Origin: Lantana camara
Taxonomy: Eukaryota > Streptophyta > Magnoliopsida > Lamiales > Verbenaceae
Assembly (NCBI GenBank): GCA_037501455.1
Contig: CM074865.1
Location: forward strand, 15,384,501-15,448,500
DNA: 64,000 bases
Reading direction: 5' to 3'
Made by a program: the position numbers and the translations under genes
Notes under the pieces: generated by a model
The model's database searches: none
What the model saw: only the letters and a program-made list of their open reading frames with translations
What the model was told of the DNA's origin: nothing
Shown here: piece after piece, positions 11,732 through 22,233 of the stretch
How positions within the stretch are numbered: position 1 is the stretch's first letter
Layout of the letters: each line of letters starts with the position of its first letter

Positions 11732-12374
11732 TAAGTTAGCTGTTAAAATTACAATGAAATAATATATTGTCACTTGTAAGGTGAAGCTATGAATTATCTT
11801 ATAATTATTTTTACCTTTGTTTTTGGATTGCTTTATATATAGTTTCTTCGTGAAGTTGAAACGTTTTGTTGTATAATTTACAACTTGGACAATATTAAGT
11901 TTTGATTTGAATCTCTACGTACGTAACTACTTTTTTAATTAGTTCTTTTTTTCGAAATTACAATTTCCAGTTTAGCGAATATAAGAGGCATTGTATTGCA
12001 TGATAATCTAATTTTATATTTAAATATTATTGAAGATGATATTCTATAAAGCTAAGAAAGAAGCCCATTATATATATTTATATTTACTTGCAAAGTTCCA
12101 TTCCGATATTTTCTTTATATATTCTCAAACCATTTTGTGCTTTGATAATTTATCAAACGATGAACCACCATACGTAACTGATCAATTTAGTGTTATGCTA
12201 ATTTAATTAAAAGATTAACTTTTAAGTTTTTATGCAACTATTATTAGTAAAAAAAGATTTATACTTTAATAATTTCGCATGACTCGAATTAATAATGTGA
12301 TATAAAGAAAAAGAATAATTTGCATGGATATGGGATTTCAACCAAAGAATACTAGCCAAACTATAATAATAATA
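11732..12374. other. AT-rich intergenic DNA
   Basis: This would hold the 3' UTR and terminator of the gene ending at 11731. I see no further gene or recognisable repeat before the foldback element at 12375. Confidence 0.5.
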
Positions 12375-12687
12375 AGGGAAAAAGATTTTTTGACATCCGA
12401 ACTATGGCCGTTTTTGTAATTTACCATCCAAACAATTTTTCAATGCAAACCACCATCCAACCTTTGCATTTTTTACAAAACGCCATCTGAAGGTAGTTTG
12501 GTCCGACGTGTATATTTTAGGAAAATGCCACGTGTCAATTTTTTTCCCCAAAAACCACCAAAAAAAATGGTTTAGATGGCGTTTTGTAAAAAATGCAAAG
12601 GTTGGATGACGGTTTGCAATGAAACATAGTTTGGATGGTAAATTGCAAAAACGGGCATAGTTCGAATGCCAAAAAATATTTATCCCT
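12375..12687. mobile_element. Foldback MITE with arms of about 150 bp
   Basis: The left arm starts AGGGAAAAAGATTTTTTG and the right arm is its imperfect inverse complement, ending in ATCCCT. The arms stay alignable almost to the centre (about 12530), so the single strand can fold into one long hairpin. Flanks are AAT-repeat DNA on both sides, so an 8-10 bp target duplication is plausible but cannot be fixed. It has no coding capacity. Long inverted arms and this probable duplication length suggest a non-autonomous Mutator-type element, but the superfamily is an inference. Confidence 0.7.
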
Positions 12688-13912
12688 AATAATAATAATG
12701 AAAGAAAAGAAAAGAAAAGCAAAAGCAAAAGCATCTTTTATTTGACAACGAGAGCATTATATTTTTTGACAACGGATGAGGGAACAAACTCATTATTGAC
12801 CCAGCATGCTTAATAGTTAATTCCTTACAAATTAGCAAATAATAATATGCGTAGGCTGTCCCATATTTTGACAAAAGTTACAAACTAAGAGTACTAAAGT
12901 TTCTTTTTTGTTATTCATGGGGCACCTTTTGAAATACTAAGAATGATTCTGTCGCAGGAGTAATCATGGCACTCACAATTATATGCTTGTTTCTTTAATT
13001 TAAAATTGTTCCCAATTTTTACTTTTCCTTATAAGTTAATCATATTTATCTGCGCTTAAACCGAATATGATTTTAATAAAGGTGTACCTAGTTTAATTAC
13101 TTAATTAGAAGCGGCTTCAAATAATTGTTTAATTTCGAAGTACTCCAATTTTGTGAATTACAATGATCTTAAGCCCTAAGTGAATAATGATCTGTTATTA
13201 TAATTAATCTTGTAAGTATTCAGATAATCAATTTGAAATTTGATTAGGGTGTTGAAGAAGAAACGTGTGATAAATTTTTGTTCGCTTTCATTATGCATTG
13301 AGATAATCTAGACTTATGATGTATTGATACTTTTAAAAATATTATTTTATCATGTCATATTGTATCATGTCGAATATTCCTAATACGAAAAAAAAAATAA
13401 AAAATTATATCACTATTTCTGTGTCATGTTATGTTTATGTCATTGTATCTGTATCGATGCATCATATATCTTAAATAACATGATTTCCATATTTGTAAGG
13501 AACAAAGGGAAAAACCAATGACAACATAATAAATAAGAATATAAAAGTTCATGATATTTAAAACATATAAATTTATTGATTATTCTTTGGGGGAATGGGA
13601 CAAAACTCTCCAATATACAAGATAAATTTGACATCATTCTACTATGAACAAAAATATTAACATTGACTTCCCAATTCAAATTTGTAATTAGATTTTATTC
13701 CCAAGTTTTGAAAAATTATCAAAATAGCCTTGAAGAAACATGAAATGACATGACGCATCACTCTTTTCTCCCACACAAACCATTTTGGTAACATAATATC
13801 TAATAAATACGATTTTATACTTTTATTTTGTATGTTAATATTTCAAAATATAATTTTCATAGTTCATATGTAAAAATTAAGAGGCAATTAGTTTTAAGTA
13901 ACCATTAGTGTA
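12688..13912. other. AT-rich intergenic DNA
   Basis: Simple A/T runs and short frames only. I see no gene, RNA gene or clear repeat. Confidence 0.5.
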
Positions 13913-14030
13913 GGGAATTTTAGTTTACTCCCCAAAATAATTAGTTTTTGACTATTTTCCCATTCTTAAATTTTAATTTTGTTCACTCCCCAAACACTTA
14001 AATTCACTATAATGTCTTTTTCTTTCTTTT
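13913..14030 (+). repeat. Left imperfect inverted repeat (partner 21298-21430)
   Basis: Blocks such as TTTTAGTTTACTCCCC and TTCACTCC...TTAAATTCACTATAATG recur as inverse complements at about 21400-21430 and 21300-21350, in matching order and similar spacing (50 versus 62 bp). With the nested LTR element removed, this suggests a DNA element of about 2.3 kb whose ends are these repeats. Divergence is high and no target duplication is clear. Confidence 0.45.
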
Positions 14031-14293
14031 TTTTTTTCTTTCTCATCTGTTTTTCTTTCCGTTGTTTCTCTCTTTTTTGTCATCTCTTTTCTACATTCAA
14101 GTGGATTAATGCGTCATTATACAATAGTAAAAACGATATTTTTTAAAATTTTTATCATGTGCCTCAACACAATAGGTGATTCACCTTCTTTGATAGTATC
14201 TTATTATTCTGAAAATCAGGTACCTTATTTCTGATTGTTATACTAGTACCTCATGTTCTCACTTCAATATTTTATTTTGAAAACTTGAGTACC

Positions 14294-14670
14294 TTAATAT
14301 TCATATGTTATCCTTTTGTTTTGTTTATCTAGGTACGGAATTGATGATGGATCATACTAATACTTTATGTTCTCAATTCAGTACCTTATTTTGAAAATTG
14401 AGTACTTAAATATTCATATGTTATACACAATATCTCGTTATGAGAAAATCATACTTCACTTTGTGCACTTTATACCTTGATTTCTCTAAATCATACTTCG
14501 TTCTCGTCAATCTCTCTTTTCTTCGTCTCTGAAACTAAGTCCTTTAATATTCATATGTTATACTCAATACCTCGCTATGGGAAAATCATATTTCAAGTAC
14601 ATTTTAATACCTTGATTTCTTTGAATCATACTTCGCTTTCGTCAATCTCTCTTTTCTCCAAGGTCGTTGT
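14294..14670 (+). repeat. Degenerate direct repeats
   Basis: The motif ATTCATATGTTAT occurs three times, near 14297, 14411 and 14549. The last two are followed by matching text through CTCGTCAATCTCTCTTTTCT and CTTTCGTCAATCTCTCTTTT. This gives a duplication with a unit of about 140 bp. The frames over it are repeat by-products. Confidence 0.6.
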
Positions 14671-14890
14671 TTCTCTTTATCTTCTTCGTCTCTCCACTAA
14701 TGGTTCTCTTTTTCTCTCTTTCTCCCTTTGTCGTCGTCGTTTCTCTTTCTATCGATGAACATCAATTTCTTTTTTTATTCGCAGAAGGTCTCTTTTTTTG
14801 TTGGGAGTAAAATCGCAAACCACGAAAGTGAGAAGAGGTAGGTCTTTGTTTTTAATTCCTCTCTTATGTATAATAGAGTTATTTTATGTA

Positions 14891-15236
14891 AAGGGAAAAT
14901 TGCAAAATTGGTATACCATCTCCCCCATTTTAGCCGTTCTGGCACTAATTTTTTCGGCCACAAAATAACCCCAGAACTATCAAAAAATTGCAAAACAATG
15001 CTAATTTTACCCGAATAGGCATAAACCTGTCGGTGATCCGACCCATTTGAACAGGTGTCAAGCAAAAATGTGTTGAAAATGGGTCGGATCACCGGGGGGG
15101 TTTATGCCTATTCGGGTAAATTGGCATTGTTTTGCAATTTTTTTACAGTTCTGGGGTTATTTTGTCACCGAAAAAGTTAGTGTACCAGAACGGCTAAAAT
15201 AGGGGAGATGGTATAGCGATTTTGCAATTTTCCCTT
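14891..15236. mobile_element. Foldback MITE, second family (346 bp)
   Basis: The left arm AAGGGAAAATTGCAAAAT and the right end ATTTTGCAATTTTCCCTT are inverse complements. Similarity continues inwards for about 150 bp (for example, TTTATGCCTATTCGGGTAAA on the right mirrors the left arm). The flanks TTATGTAAA (left) and TTGATGTAAA (right) look like a 9-10 bp target duplication with one extra base, which would fit a Mutator-type non-autonomous element. It encodes nothing. Confidence 0.75.
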
Positions 15237-15419
15237 GATGTAAAATAGGATTTGAGTAAAATTTTAGTTTTTGAAACGTGTGGTTAGTACTAATAAATTT
15301 TTAATAGGGGAGGTAACTAAAATTGGTTTTGGATAAGTGGTATTTATCGGTAATTATCCCAAAATTTAATATATTCTTTTTTGGTGTAGGTGGATGGTGA
15401 GGGAAAAATTAATTGTTGA

Positions 15420-16055
15420 TTTATATTTTGAAATATTATTTAGAAACTATAAAAGGTATCCAAATTATAAAACAGGGTATTGAAATTATAAAACAGAGTA
15501 TCCAAATTATAAAACAAAGTATTATAAAGTATTCAAATTATTAAATAGAGTATCCAAATTTTAAAAAAAATAGTATCCTTTGTAAAAGTGAAAGTACTCA
15601 GGTTTAAAATTGAAGTATGAGAAGGAAAAATAAAATTTAAAAAAAAAAAATAATTGTTCGTAAAAATTAAAGTACTTATGTTTTAAATTAGAGTATTATT
15701 CATAAAAGTTAAAGTACTTATGTTTTAAATTAGAGTATTATTCATAAAAGTTAAAGTACCTAGATTTATAATTGAAGTATTATTCATAAATATTAAAGTA
15801 TTTAAATTTAAAAATAAAGTATTATTCGTAAAAGTTAAAGTAGTCAGGTTTAAAATTGAAGTATGAAAAGAAAAAGAAAAGAAAAAAGAGTATTGTTAGT
15901 AAAAGTTAAAGTAGTTATGTTTTAAATTAGAATATTATTCGTAAAAGTTAAAGTGTTTAAATTTATGATATATTGTTCTTAAATATTAAAATATTCAAAT
16001 TTAAAAATAGAGTATTATTCGTATTAAAATTAAAGTATGAAAAGAAAAAACAAAG
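15420..16055. repeat. AT-rich region with a 42-bp tandem repeat
   Basis: From about 15660 to 15880 a unit of about 42 bp containing AAGTTAAAGTACTTATG and TTAGAGTATTATTC is repeated several times with increasing divergence. Shorter related repeats (GTATCCAAATTATAAAAC type) lie at 15450-15560. No gene is seen. Confidence 0.65.
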
Positions 16056-16060
16056 AATAG

Positions 16061-18002
16061 TGATGGGGTATGAATCTGGAAAAGCTCAAACCACCAACAT
16101 TTAGTATTTGTTTGAGGGGAAGACCATCATCGACCAAAGGGTCTCAGGAGATGGGTATCAGGATAAGAGCATGGGTTCTACCTAGGGATGTAAACGAGCC
16201 GAGCCGAGCCGAGACAAATTTTCAAGGTTCGGGCTCGGGCTCGGACTAAAAAAAAATGGCTTGGGTTCGGCTTGCGAGCCAACGAACCCTAATAGGGGTG
16301 GCTCAGGCTTGGGTCGCAGTGAGGTTCGGCCGAGCCGAGCCGAACCCACGAGCCATTAACAAAGCACAACACTTACAGATCTGGATCTCTCTTCCAACAT
16401 ACATCCAATCCAAAACAAAGAGCCTAGATTTAATTTTTCCGTCTATAGAACACTAACAGATCTATCACAAAAAAAAAAGCAGAAAACAGAAATGTAATCG
16501 GGCAAAAACTTGGGAAAGTATAGTATTTTTACAAATTAATTCCTCGAAATTCTTCCAAGTATTTCATGGAAATAAATCAACAAAAAGAAAAGAGAGAGAG
16601 GAGGAGGTGGTGGCCGCGCTCCGGCTGAGAAATAAGGCGGCGGTGCTTGTTGATGGTGGTGCTACACCAACTTGCCGGAAGTAAAAGACAGAAGAAGGGA
16701 ACAGTGGCTGGAGTTGGAGGATGTGGTTGCGCGGCCGTAGGAAGGCGAGATCTGGAAGTGGTGGTTGCGTCAGACACGGTGGCCGGTGGAGGAGTCTCAT
16801 GTGTGGTGACGGCGTCAGGCACGGTGGCGGGCGGTGGAGACTTAGGCGTGGTGGAAGCGGACTGGAGATAGTGAGATGGTGGCTCTAGGTAAGGCATGGA
16901 AGTGGACTGTGTCGGCGTATGAAACTTGGAGAAAAAATTGAACTAGATCTAGGTTTTTATGAATGATTTGTATACCCCTCTCTCTCTCTCCGTGTATATA
17001 TATATGAAATATTTTTTTAAAAAAAAATAAGTTTGGTTCGCGAGCCGGCTCGTGAGCCACGAGCCACCAAATGTATGGCTCGGGCTTGGCTCGCAGTCCC
17101 TGCGAGCCGAGCCATGGCTCGGTTCGGCTCGCCAATATCGAACCTGAGCGCGAGCTTTTGACGAGCTGGCTTGCTTAGCTCGCGAGCCAGCTCGTCTCGT
17201 TTACATCCCTAGTTCTACCAGCTAGGCTAACACCGTAGGTTAACTCAATGGTGTTTTTGGATGCTGGAAGTAGAAGATGAAAGCAGAGCTGTGATTGAAG
17301 GTACTTCCTCTAGGTGAGTGTATGTATTATGTTTACTGTAGAATGCTCTGTGTTTTATCCAGATAGCTTCGTAAGAGAGATGAGTACCTTGGGTATTTAT
17401 AGGTTGAGGGTGAGGGCACATTGGTAATTGATACCAAGTGGTCCCAAAATTGATGTTGCCCTAGACACGTGGCTCAATGAGAGCGATCTGAGTTAAAGCA
17501 TCTGTAGGCCTGCCATAAAGGTGGCTGTAACGCAATGGTGGCAGGTGCACTGCCAAGTACGGAGTGTCAGAGAGCACTACATGGTTGTCACCAAGGGGTT
17601 GACGCGCTCGGCGTGAGTAGGCTTGAGGCACCTTTAGGATGGAGGACCTTGAGGGGTCCAAACTTTATGTAGTCTAATGAGGGCCCGAGGGCCTCAAGGG
17701 GACTCATCCTTATGTAGTCTAATGAGGGCCCGAGGGGACTCATCTCTATGCAATCCAATGAAGGCCCGAGGAGAGACTCGAGCCCGAGGGGAGACATGAG
17801 CCCGATGGTACTCGAGCCCAGGGGGAGACATGAGCCCGAGGGGACTCGAGCCTGAGGGGAGACTTGTAGTTTTCCCAATTGCAAAGCTTTAGTCATTTTC
17901 AAGTACTTTATGAGGGTGGTTAAGTTGGCCCGAAGATATAAGTGGCGAATCCATGAGGGCCCACGTGTCATGACGTGGCCTCGTTATATTTATGCTCCAT
18001 CA
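16061..18002 (-). repeat. 3' LTR, interrupted by a hAT element
   Basis: It matches the LTR at 20436-21288 apart from the 1029-bp hAT plus its 8-bp duplication (16183-17219) and an extra GAGCCCGAGGGG-type repeat block around 17770-17850. Without the hAT it is about 905 bp. Confidence 0.85.
16183..17211. mobile_element. Non-autonomous hAT element (1029 bp)
   Basis: The ends TAGGGATGTAAACGAG and CTCGTTTACATCCCTA are inverse complements (one extra CTCGT unit on the right). The insertion is flanked by a perfect 8-bp duplication GTTCTACC (16175-16182 and 17212-17219), the hallmark length for hAT. The undisturbed LTR at 20.5 kb has the empty site (GTTCTTCC, one base different). The subterminal regions are dense in GAGCC/GGCTC repeats. 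The middle (about 16560-16900) is GC-richer with short frames on both strands, but none looks like a transposase. Confidence 0.9.
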
Positions 18003-18017
18003 TTTGCCCCCCAACTC
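18003..18017 (-). other. Polypurine tract
   Basis: The minus strand reads GAGTTGGGGGGCAAA, directly next to the 3' LTR. It orients the element leftwards. Confidence 0.8.
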
Positions 18018-18137
18018 TATAGTCACAATGTTGTGGCATATAAAGTTTGAACTTGAACTCCGAGAGGGTGTGAAGGATGGGGGACAATGGGCGTCCCGAG
18101 CGCTCATTGTGCAGAGCATTAAATGCAAGCTCCTTCT

Positions 18138-20092
18138 CGCGAAACCCCGATGTTGAAAACGAGAAGGAACCCCAATGTTGAAATCGAGGGGAACCCAAAT
18201 GATGAAAACGAGGGGGTCCCCGATGTCGAAATCGAGGGGAACCCTGATGATGTAGACGAGGGGATCCCCGATGTCGGAGTCGAAGGGATCCCTGTTGTTA
18301 AAAACGAGGGTGAACCCCGATGTCAAAATCGAGGGGAACTCTGATGATGAAAACGACCCCGATGTTGAAATCGAGGGGAACCCTGATGATGAAGACGAGG
18401 GGATCCCCGATGTCGGAATCGAGGGGATCCCTGCTGTTGAAAACGAGCGTGCCCGATGTCAAAATCGAGGGGAACCCCAATGATGGAAACGAGGGGATCC
18501 CCGATGTAGGAGTTGAGGGGATCCCTACTATTGAAAACAAGGGTAAACCCCGATGTCAAAATCGAGGGGAACTCTGATGATGAAAAGGAGGGGGACCCCG
18601 AAGTCGAAGTCGAGGGGAACCCTGATGATGTAGAAGAGGGGATCCCCGATGTCGGAGTCGAGGGGATCCCTGCTATTAAAAACGAGGGTGAACCCTGATG
18701 TCAAAATCGAAGGGAACCCTGATGATGAAAACTAGAGGGTCTCCGATGTCGAAATCGAGGGGAACCCTGATGATGAAGACGAGGGGATCCCCGATGTCGG
18801 AATCGAGGGGATCCCTGCTGTTGAAAACGAGGGTGAACCCTGATGTCAAAATCGAGGGGAACCCCAATGATGAAAACGAGGGGATCCCCGATGTCGGAAT
18901 TGAGGGGATCCCTGCTATTGAAAACAAGGGTGAACCCCGATGTCAAAATCGAGGGGAACCCTGATGATGAAAACGAGGGGGTCCCCGATGTCGGAGTCGA
19001 GGGGATCCCTGCTGTTAAAAACGAGGGTGAACCCTGATGTCAAAATCGAAGGGAACTCTGATGATGAAAACTAGAGGGCCCCCGATGTCGAAATCGAGGG
19101 GAACCCTGATGATGAAGACGAGGGGATCCCCGATGTCGGAATCGAGGGGATCCCTGCTGTTGAAAACGAGGGTGAACCCTGATGATGAAGACGAGGGGAT
19201 CCCCGATGTCGGAATCGAGGGGATCCCTGCTGTTGTGAACGAGGGTGAACCCTGATGTCAAAATCGAGGGGAGCCCCAATGATGAAAACGAGGGGATCCC
19301 TGCTGTTGAAAACAAGGGTGAACCCCGATGTCAAAATTGAGGGGAACCCTGATGATGAAAACGAGGGGGTCCCCGATATCGAATTCGAGGGGAACCCTGA
19401 TGATGTAGAAGAGGGGATCCCCGATGTCGGAGTCGAGGGGATCCCTGCTGTTAAAAACGAGGGTGAACCCTGATGTCAAAATCGAAGGGAACCCTGATGA
19501 TGAAAACTAAAGGGTCCTCGATGTCGAAATCGAGGGGAACCCTGATGATGAAGACGAGGGGATCCCCGATGTCGGAATCGAGGGGATCCCTGCTGTTGAA
19601 AACGAGGGTGAACCCTGATGATGAAGACGAGGGGATCCCCGATGTCGGAATCGAGGGGATCCTTGCCGTTGAAAACGAGGGTGAACCCTGATGTCAAAAT
19701 CGAGGGGAACCCCAATGATGAAAATGAGGGGATCCCCGATGTCGGAATTGAGGGGATCCCTACTGTTGAAAACAAGGGTGAACCCCGATGTCAAAATCGA
19801 GGGGAACCCTGATGATGAAAACGAGGGGGTCCCCGATGTCGAAGTCGAGGGGAACCCTGATGATGAAGACGAGGGGATCCCCGATGTTGAAATCGAGGGG
19901 CTCTCTGATCTTGAAAACGAGTGGAACCCCGACGTTGAAATCCAGGGGATCCCTGATGTTGAAAACGAGGGGGGATCCCCTGGATGTTGAAATCCAGGGG
20001 ATCCCTGATCTTGAAAACGAGGGGAACCCCGATGTTGAAATCCAGGGGATCCCTGATCTTGAAAACGAGGGGGGATCCCCTGGATGTCCCTG
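18138..20092. repeat. 24-bp minisatellite array of about 80 units
   Basis: The monomer is about 24 bp, roughly CCC(C/T)GATG then a variable 5-7 bases then CGAGGGGA(A/T). Variants alternate in higher-order blocks; a block containing GAAAACTAGAGGG or GAAAACTAAAGGG recurs near 18730, 19070 and 19505. Because the unit is eight codons long, most frames stay open for 60-100 residues on both strands, with occasional 25-base units shifting the frame. Many units carry the palindrome GGGGATCCCC. The right end (19900-20092) uses a divergent unit with ATCCAGGGGATCCC. Confidence 0.9.
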
Positions 20093-20355
20093 ATGTTGGC
20101 GATAGGGACGGAGACTAGTGGCGCAAGGGGAATATTGGGGCCAGAACCTCCTGTTCCGCCTGCGGTAGGTGGTTCCACCATGGTTTCCTTTCCTTTGTTC
20201 ACCGCGGACGTAAGAGGAAGTCCGCCGTCAGCTAGCGGGTGGTTCACCCTTGAGATGGTGGCGACGATGGTATTTAACCCACCTTGGTTTTCAACATTCC
20301 TAGGAGAAAGGTCTCCCTTATCCCCTATTGCTCCAGATCTAGTGGCGGTCACCAT
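19507..20355 (-). CDS. Open frame of the minisatellite LTR element, gag-leader-like
   Basis: The open frame begins in the primer binding site at 20433; its first ATG is at 20355-20353. The unique part (20355 to about 20100) is Ser/Thr/Gly/Pro-rich and shows no gag, zinc-knuckle or enzyme motif. It then runs into eight-residue repeats (GIPSSSSSG, GSPRFRHR types) encoded by the minisatellite. It may be the leftover N-terminus of an ancestral gag, or a chance frame. I would not assign a function. Confidence 0.3.
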   Translation of the reverse strand: MVTATRSGAIGDKGDLSPRNVENQGGLNTIVATISRVNHPLADGGLPLTSAVNKGKETMVEPPTAGGTGGSGPNIPLAPLVSVPIANIRDIQGIPPRFQDQGSPGFQHRGSPRFQDQGSPGFQHPGDPPSFSTSGIPWISTSGFHSFSRSESPSISTSGIPSSSSSGFPSTSTSGTPSFSSSGFPSILTSGFTLVFNSRDPLNSDIGDPLIFIIGVPLDFDIRVHPRFQRQGSPRFRHRGSPRLHHQGSPSFSTAGIPSIPTSGIPSSSSSGFPSISTSRTL

Positions 20356-20414
20356 AGAGTTGCCGGTGTTAGTTTTGCTTCTAGCTGAAAAGAAAGTGGA
20401 AGAAGAAGAGTGGT

Positions 20415-20432
20415 TTCCCACAGACGGCGCCA
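20415..20432 (-). other. Primer binding site of the minisatellite element
   Basis: The minus strand reads TGGCGCCGTCTGTGGGAA, three bases inside the 5' LTR. TGGCGCCG-type sites are common in plant Tat/Athila gypsy elements; the exact priming tRNA is not decided here. Confidence 0.75.
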
Positions 20433-20435
20433 AAA

Positions 20436-21288
20436 TGATGGGGTGTGAATCTGGAAAAGCTCAAACCACCAACATTTAGTATTTGTTTGTGGGGAAGACC
20501 ATCATCGACCAAAGGGTATCAGGAGAGGGGTATCAGGATAAGAGCATGGGTTCTTCCAGCTAGGCTAAAACCGTAGGTTAACTCAATGGTGTTTCTGGAT
20601 GCTGGAAGTAGAAGATGAAAGCAGAGCTGTGATTGAAGGTGCTTCCTCTAGGTGAGTGTATGTATTATGTTTACTGTAGAATGCTCTGTGTTTTATCCAG
20701 ATAGCTTCGTAAGAGAGATGAGTACTTTGGTTATTATAGGTTGAGGGTGAGGGCACAATGGTAATTGATACCAAGTGGTCCCAAAATTGATGTTACCCTA
20801 GACACGTGGCTCAATGAGAGGGATCTGAGTTAAAGCATCTGTAGGCCTGCCATACAGGTGGCTGTAACGCAATGGTGGCAGGTGCACTGTCAAGTACGGA
20901 GTGTCAGAGAGCACTACATGGTTGTCACCGAGGGGTTGACGCGCTCGGTGTGAGTAGGCTTGAGGCACCTTTAGGATGGAGTACCTTGAGGGGTCCAAAC
21001 TTTATGTAGTCTAATGAGGGCCCCGAGGGCCTCAAGGGGACTCATCCTTATGTAGTCTAATGAGGGCCCGAGGGGACTCATCTCTATGCAATCCAATGAG
21101 GGCCCGAGGAGAGACTCGAGCCCGAGGGGACTCGAGCCTGAGGGGAGACTTGTAGTTTTCCCAATTGCAAAGCTTTAGTCATTTTCAAGTACTTTATGAG
21201 GGTTGTTGAGTTGGCCCGAAGATATAAGTGGCGAATCCATGAGGGCCCACGTGTCATGACGTGGCCTCGTTATATTTATGCTCCATCA
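20436..21288 (-). repeat. 5' LTR of the minisatellite element (853 bp)
   Basis: It has TG...CA ends and matches the left LTR with scattered substitutions. It is followed by the AATAG target duplication at 21289-21293. It lacks the hAT and so shows the empty site. Confidence 0.9.
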
Positions 21289-21297
21289 AATAGGAAA

Positions 21298-21430
21298 AGG
21301 GAAAAAAATTTACTAAGGCTATTGTAGTCAATTTAAATGAGTGTGGAGTGAAATCTAATATAAGTATATAACTTGAATTACGGATTTAGTATTGATATTT
21401 TTTACGTAGGGAGTAAACTAAATTATTTCC
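21298..21430 (-). repeat. Right imperfect inverted repeat (partner 13913-14030)
   Basis: GGGAGTAAACTAAATTATTT and GAGTGTGGAGTGAAAT are inverse complements of blocks in the left partner. It may mark the right end of the DNA element that received the minisatellite LTR element. Confidence 0.45.
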
Positions 21431-21473
21431 AACTAAAAGGGAGTTATTAATTATGGCCCCTTATTCTTTCCCT

Positions 21474-22145
21474 TGAGTTTGCCAACTAAAATATTTTTGA
21501 CAATATGATTAGGGATAAAAAAATAATAATAATATAGAACTTGACGCCATTTGGACCACTAAGGTGTATAATTCTTCCTATCAATAATAGCTGCATAATT
21601 AGAGACTCGACTACGAGACATGTAATTAAGTTAGCATAACGTCAAACTGTTAAGTTACACCACTCAATAATAACTACCGGCATTCAATTAAATAAATATT
21701 GATGATAACTTTTTTATTATCACTGCGAATTTTCTCATTTCATACTAATTTTCGGCGATGCTATTCGAAATTTGAATCCAACCACGATAGATGGCATATG
21801 GTGTATAAAATAGAGAAGGGTCTCTACTCTACAAGTATAAGGGTTTGAGAGAAGAGCTGGTAATTTTAGGCACTTTATAGGGGGTGTAAGTGTAATCAAC
21901 CCAAAATCTCTATGGGGTGAATTCCCTATGTGAACGTTCCATTTCTTTAACCCGATTTACACATTCAACATTACTCAGTAATTAATTGAGATAATCCAAA
22001 CAATAAAGAAGGAGAAGTCTAGATAAGAAGGAATGTAATTGTGCAAAGTCGATTCTTGCAATTGTTTCCAAATCATCTATATAATTTCCATGATTCTGCA
22101 TTAACTGCCCAATATCGACACATTTTTGCCCTATCAATCTTGACC
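21474..22145. other. Upstream region of the phytosulfokine gene
   Basis: AT-rich non-coding DNA between the repeat island and the PSK gene. A second TATA-like string (TATAAAATA, about 21802) is present, but nothing downstream of it looks coding. Confidence 0.5.
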
Positions 22146-22152
22146 TATAAAT
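22146..22152 (+). promoter_or_regulatory. Probable TATA box of the phytosulfokine gene
   Basis: TATAAAT lies 88 bp upstream of the ATG, a usual distance for a plant gene with a short 5' UTR of about 50-60 nt. Confidence 0.55.
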
Positions 22153-22233
22153 TAATCCCAACACACATTGTCTTGTTACTAAATATTTTTGGTTCTCACA
22201 TCTCAATTACAAGAACTTTATTGTGCGAGAAAA

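Larger units (their letters stand above)
16061..21288 (-). mobile_element. Complete non-autonomous gypsy-like LTR retrotransposon filled with minisatellite
   Basis: Two LTRs (16061-18002 and 20436-21288) both begin TGATGGGG and end GCTCCATCA. They are flanked by a perfect 5-bp target duplication AATAG (16056-16060 and 21289-21293). A polypurine tract lies at 18003-18017 and a primer binding site at 20415-20432, both on the minus strand, so transcription runs leftwards. The 2.4-kb interior has no protease, RT or integrase; about 2 kb of it is a 24-bp tandem repeat. The element must have been mobilised by enzymes from another element. The primer site resembles that of Tat/Ogre-type gypsy elements, but the lineage is an inference. 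Confidence 0.85.

Noticed and set aside
16577..16897. Overlapping Pro/Thr-rich and Gly/Val-rich frames
   Set aside because: GC-rich interior of a non-autonomous hAT element, open on both strands; no transposase motif.
18123..19990. Many overlapping 60-100 residue frames on both strands with eight-residue repeats
   Set aside because: They are by-products of a 24-bp tandem repeat whose length is a multiple of three. Both strands and several frames are equally open.
18138..20092. CRISPR-like regular repeats
   Set aside because: There are no unique spacers, the repeats are contiguous, and the context is a plant LTR element.
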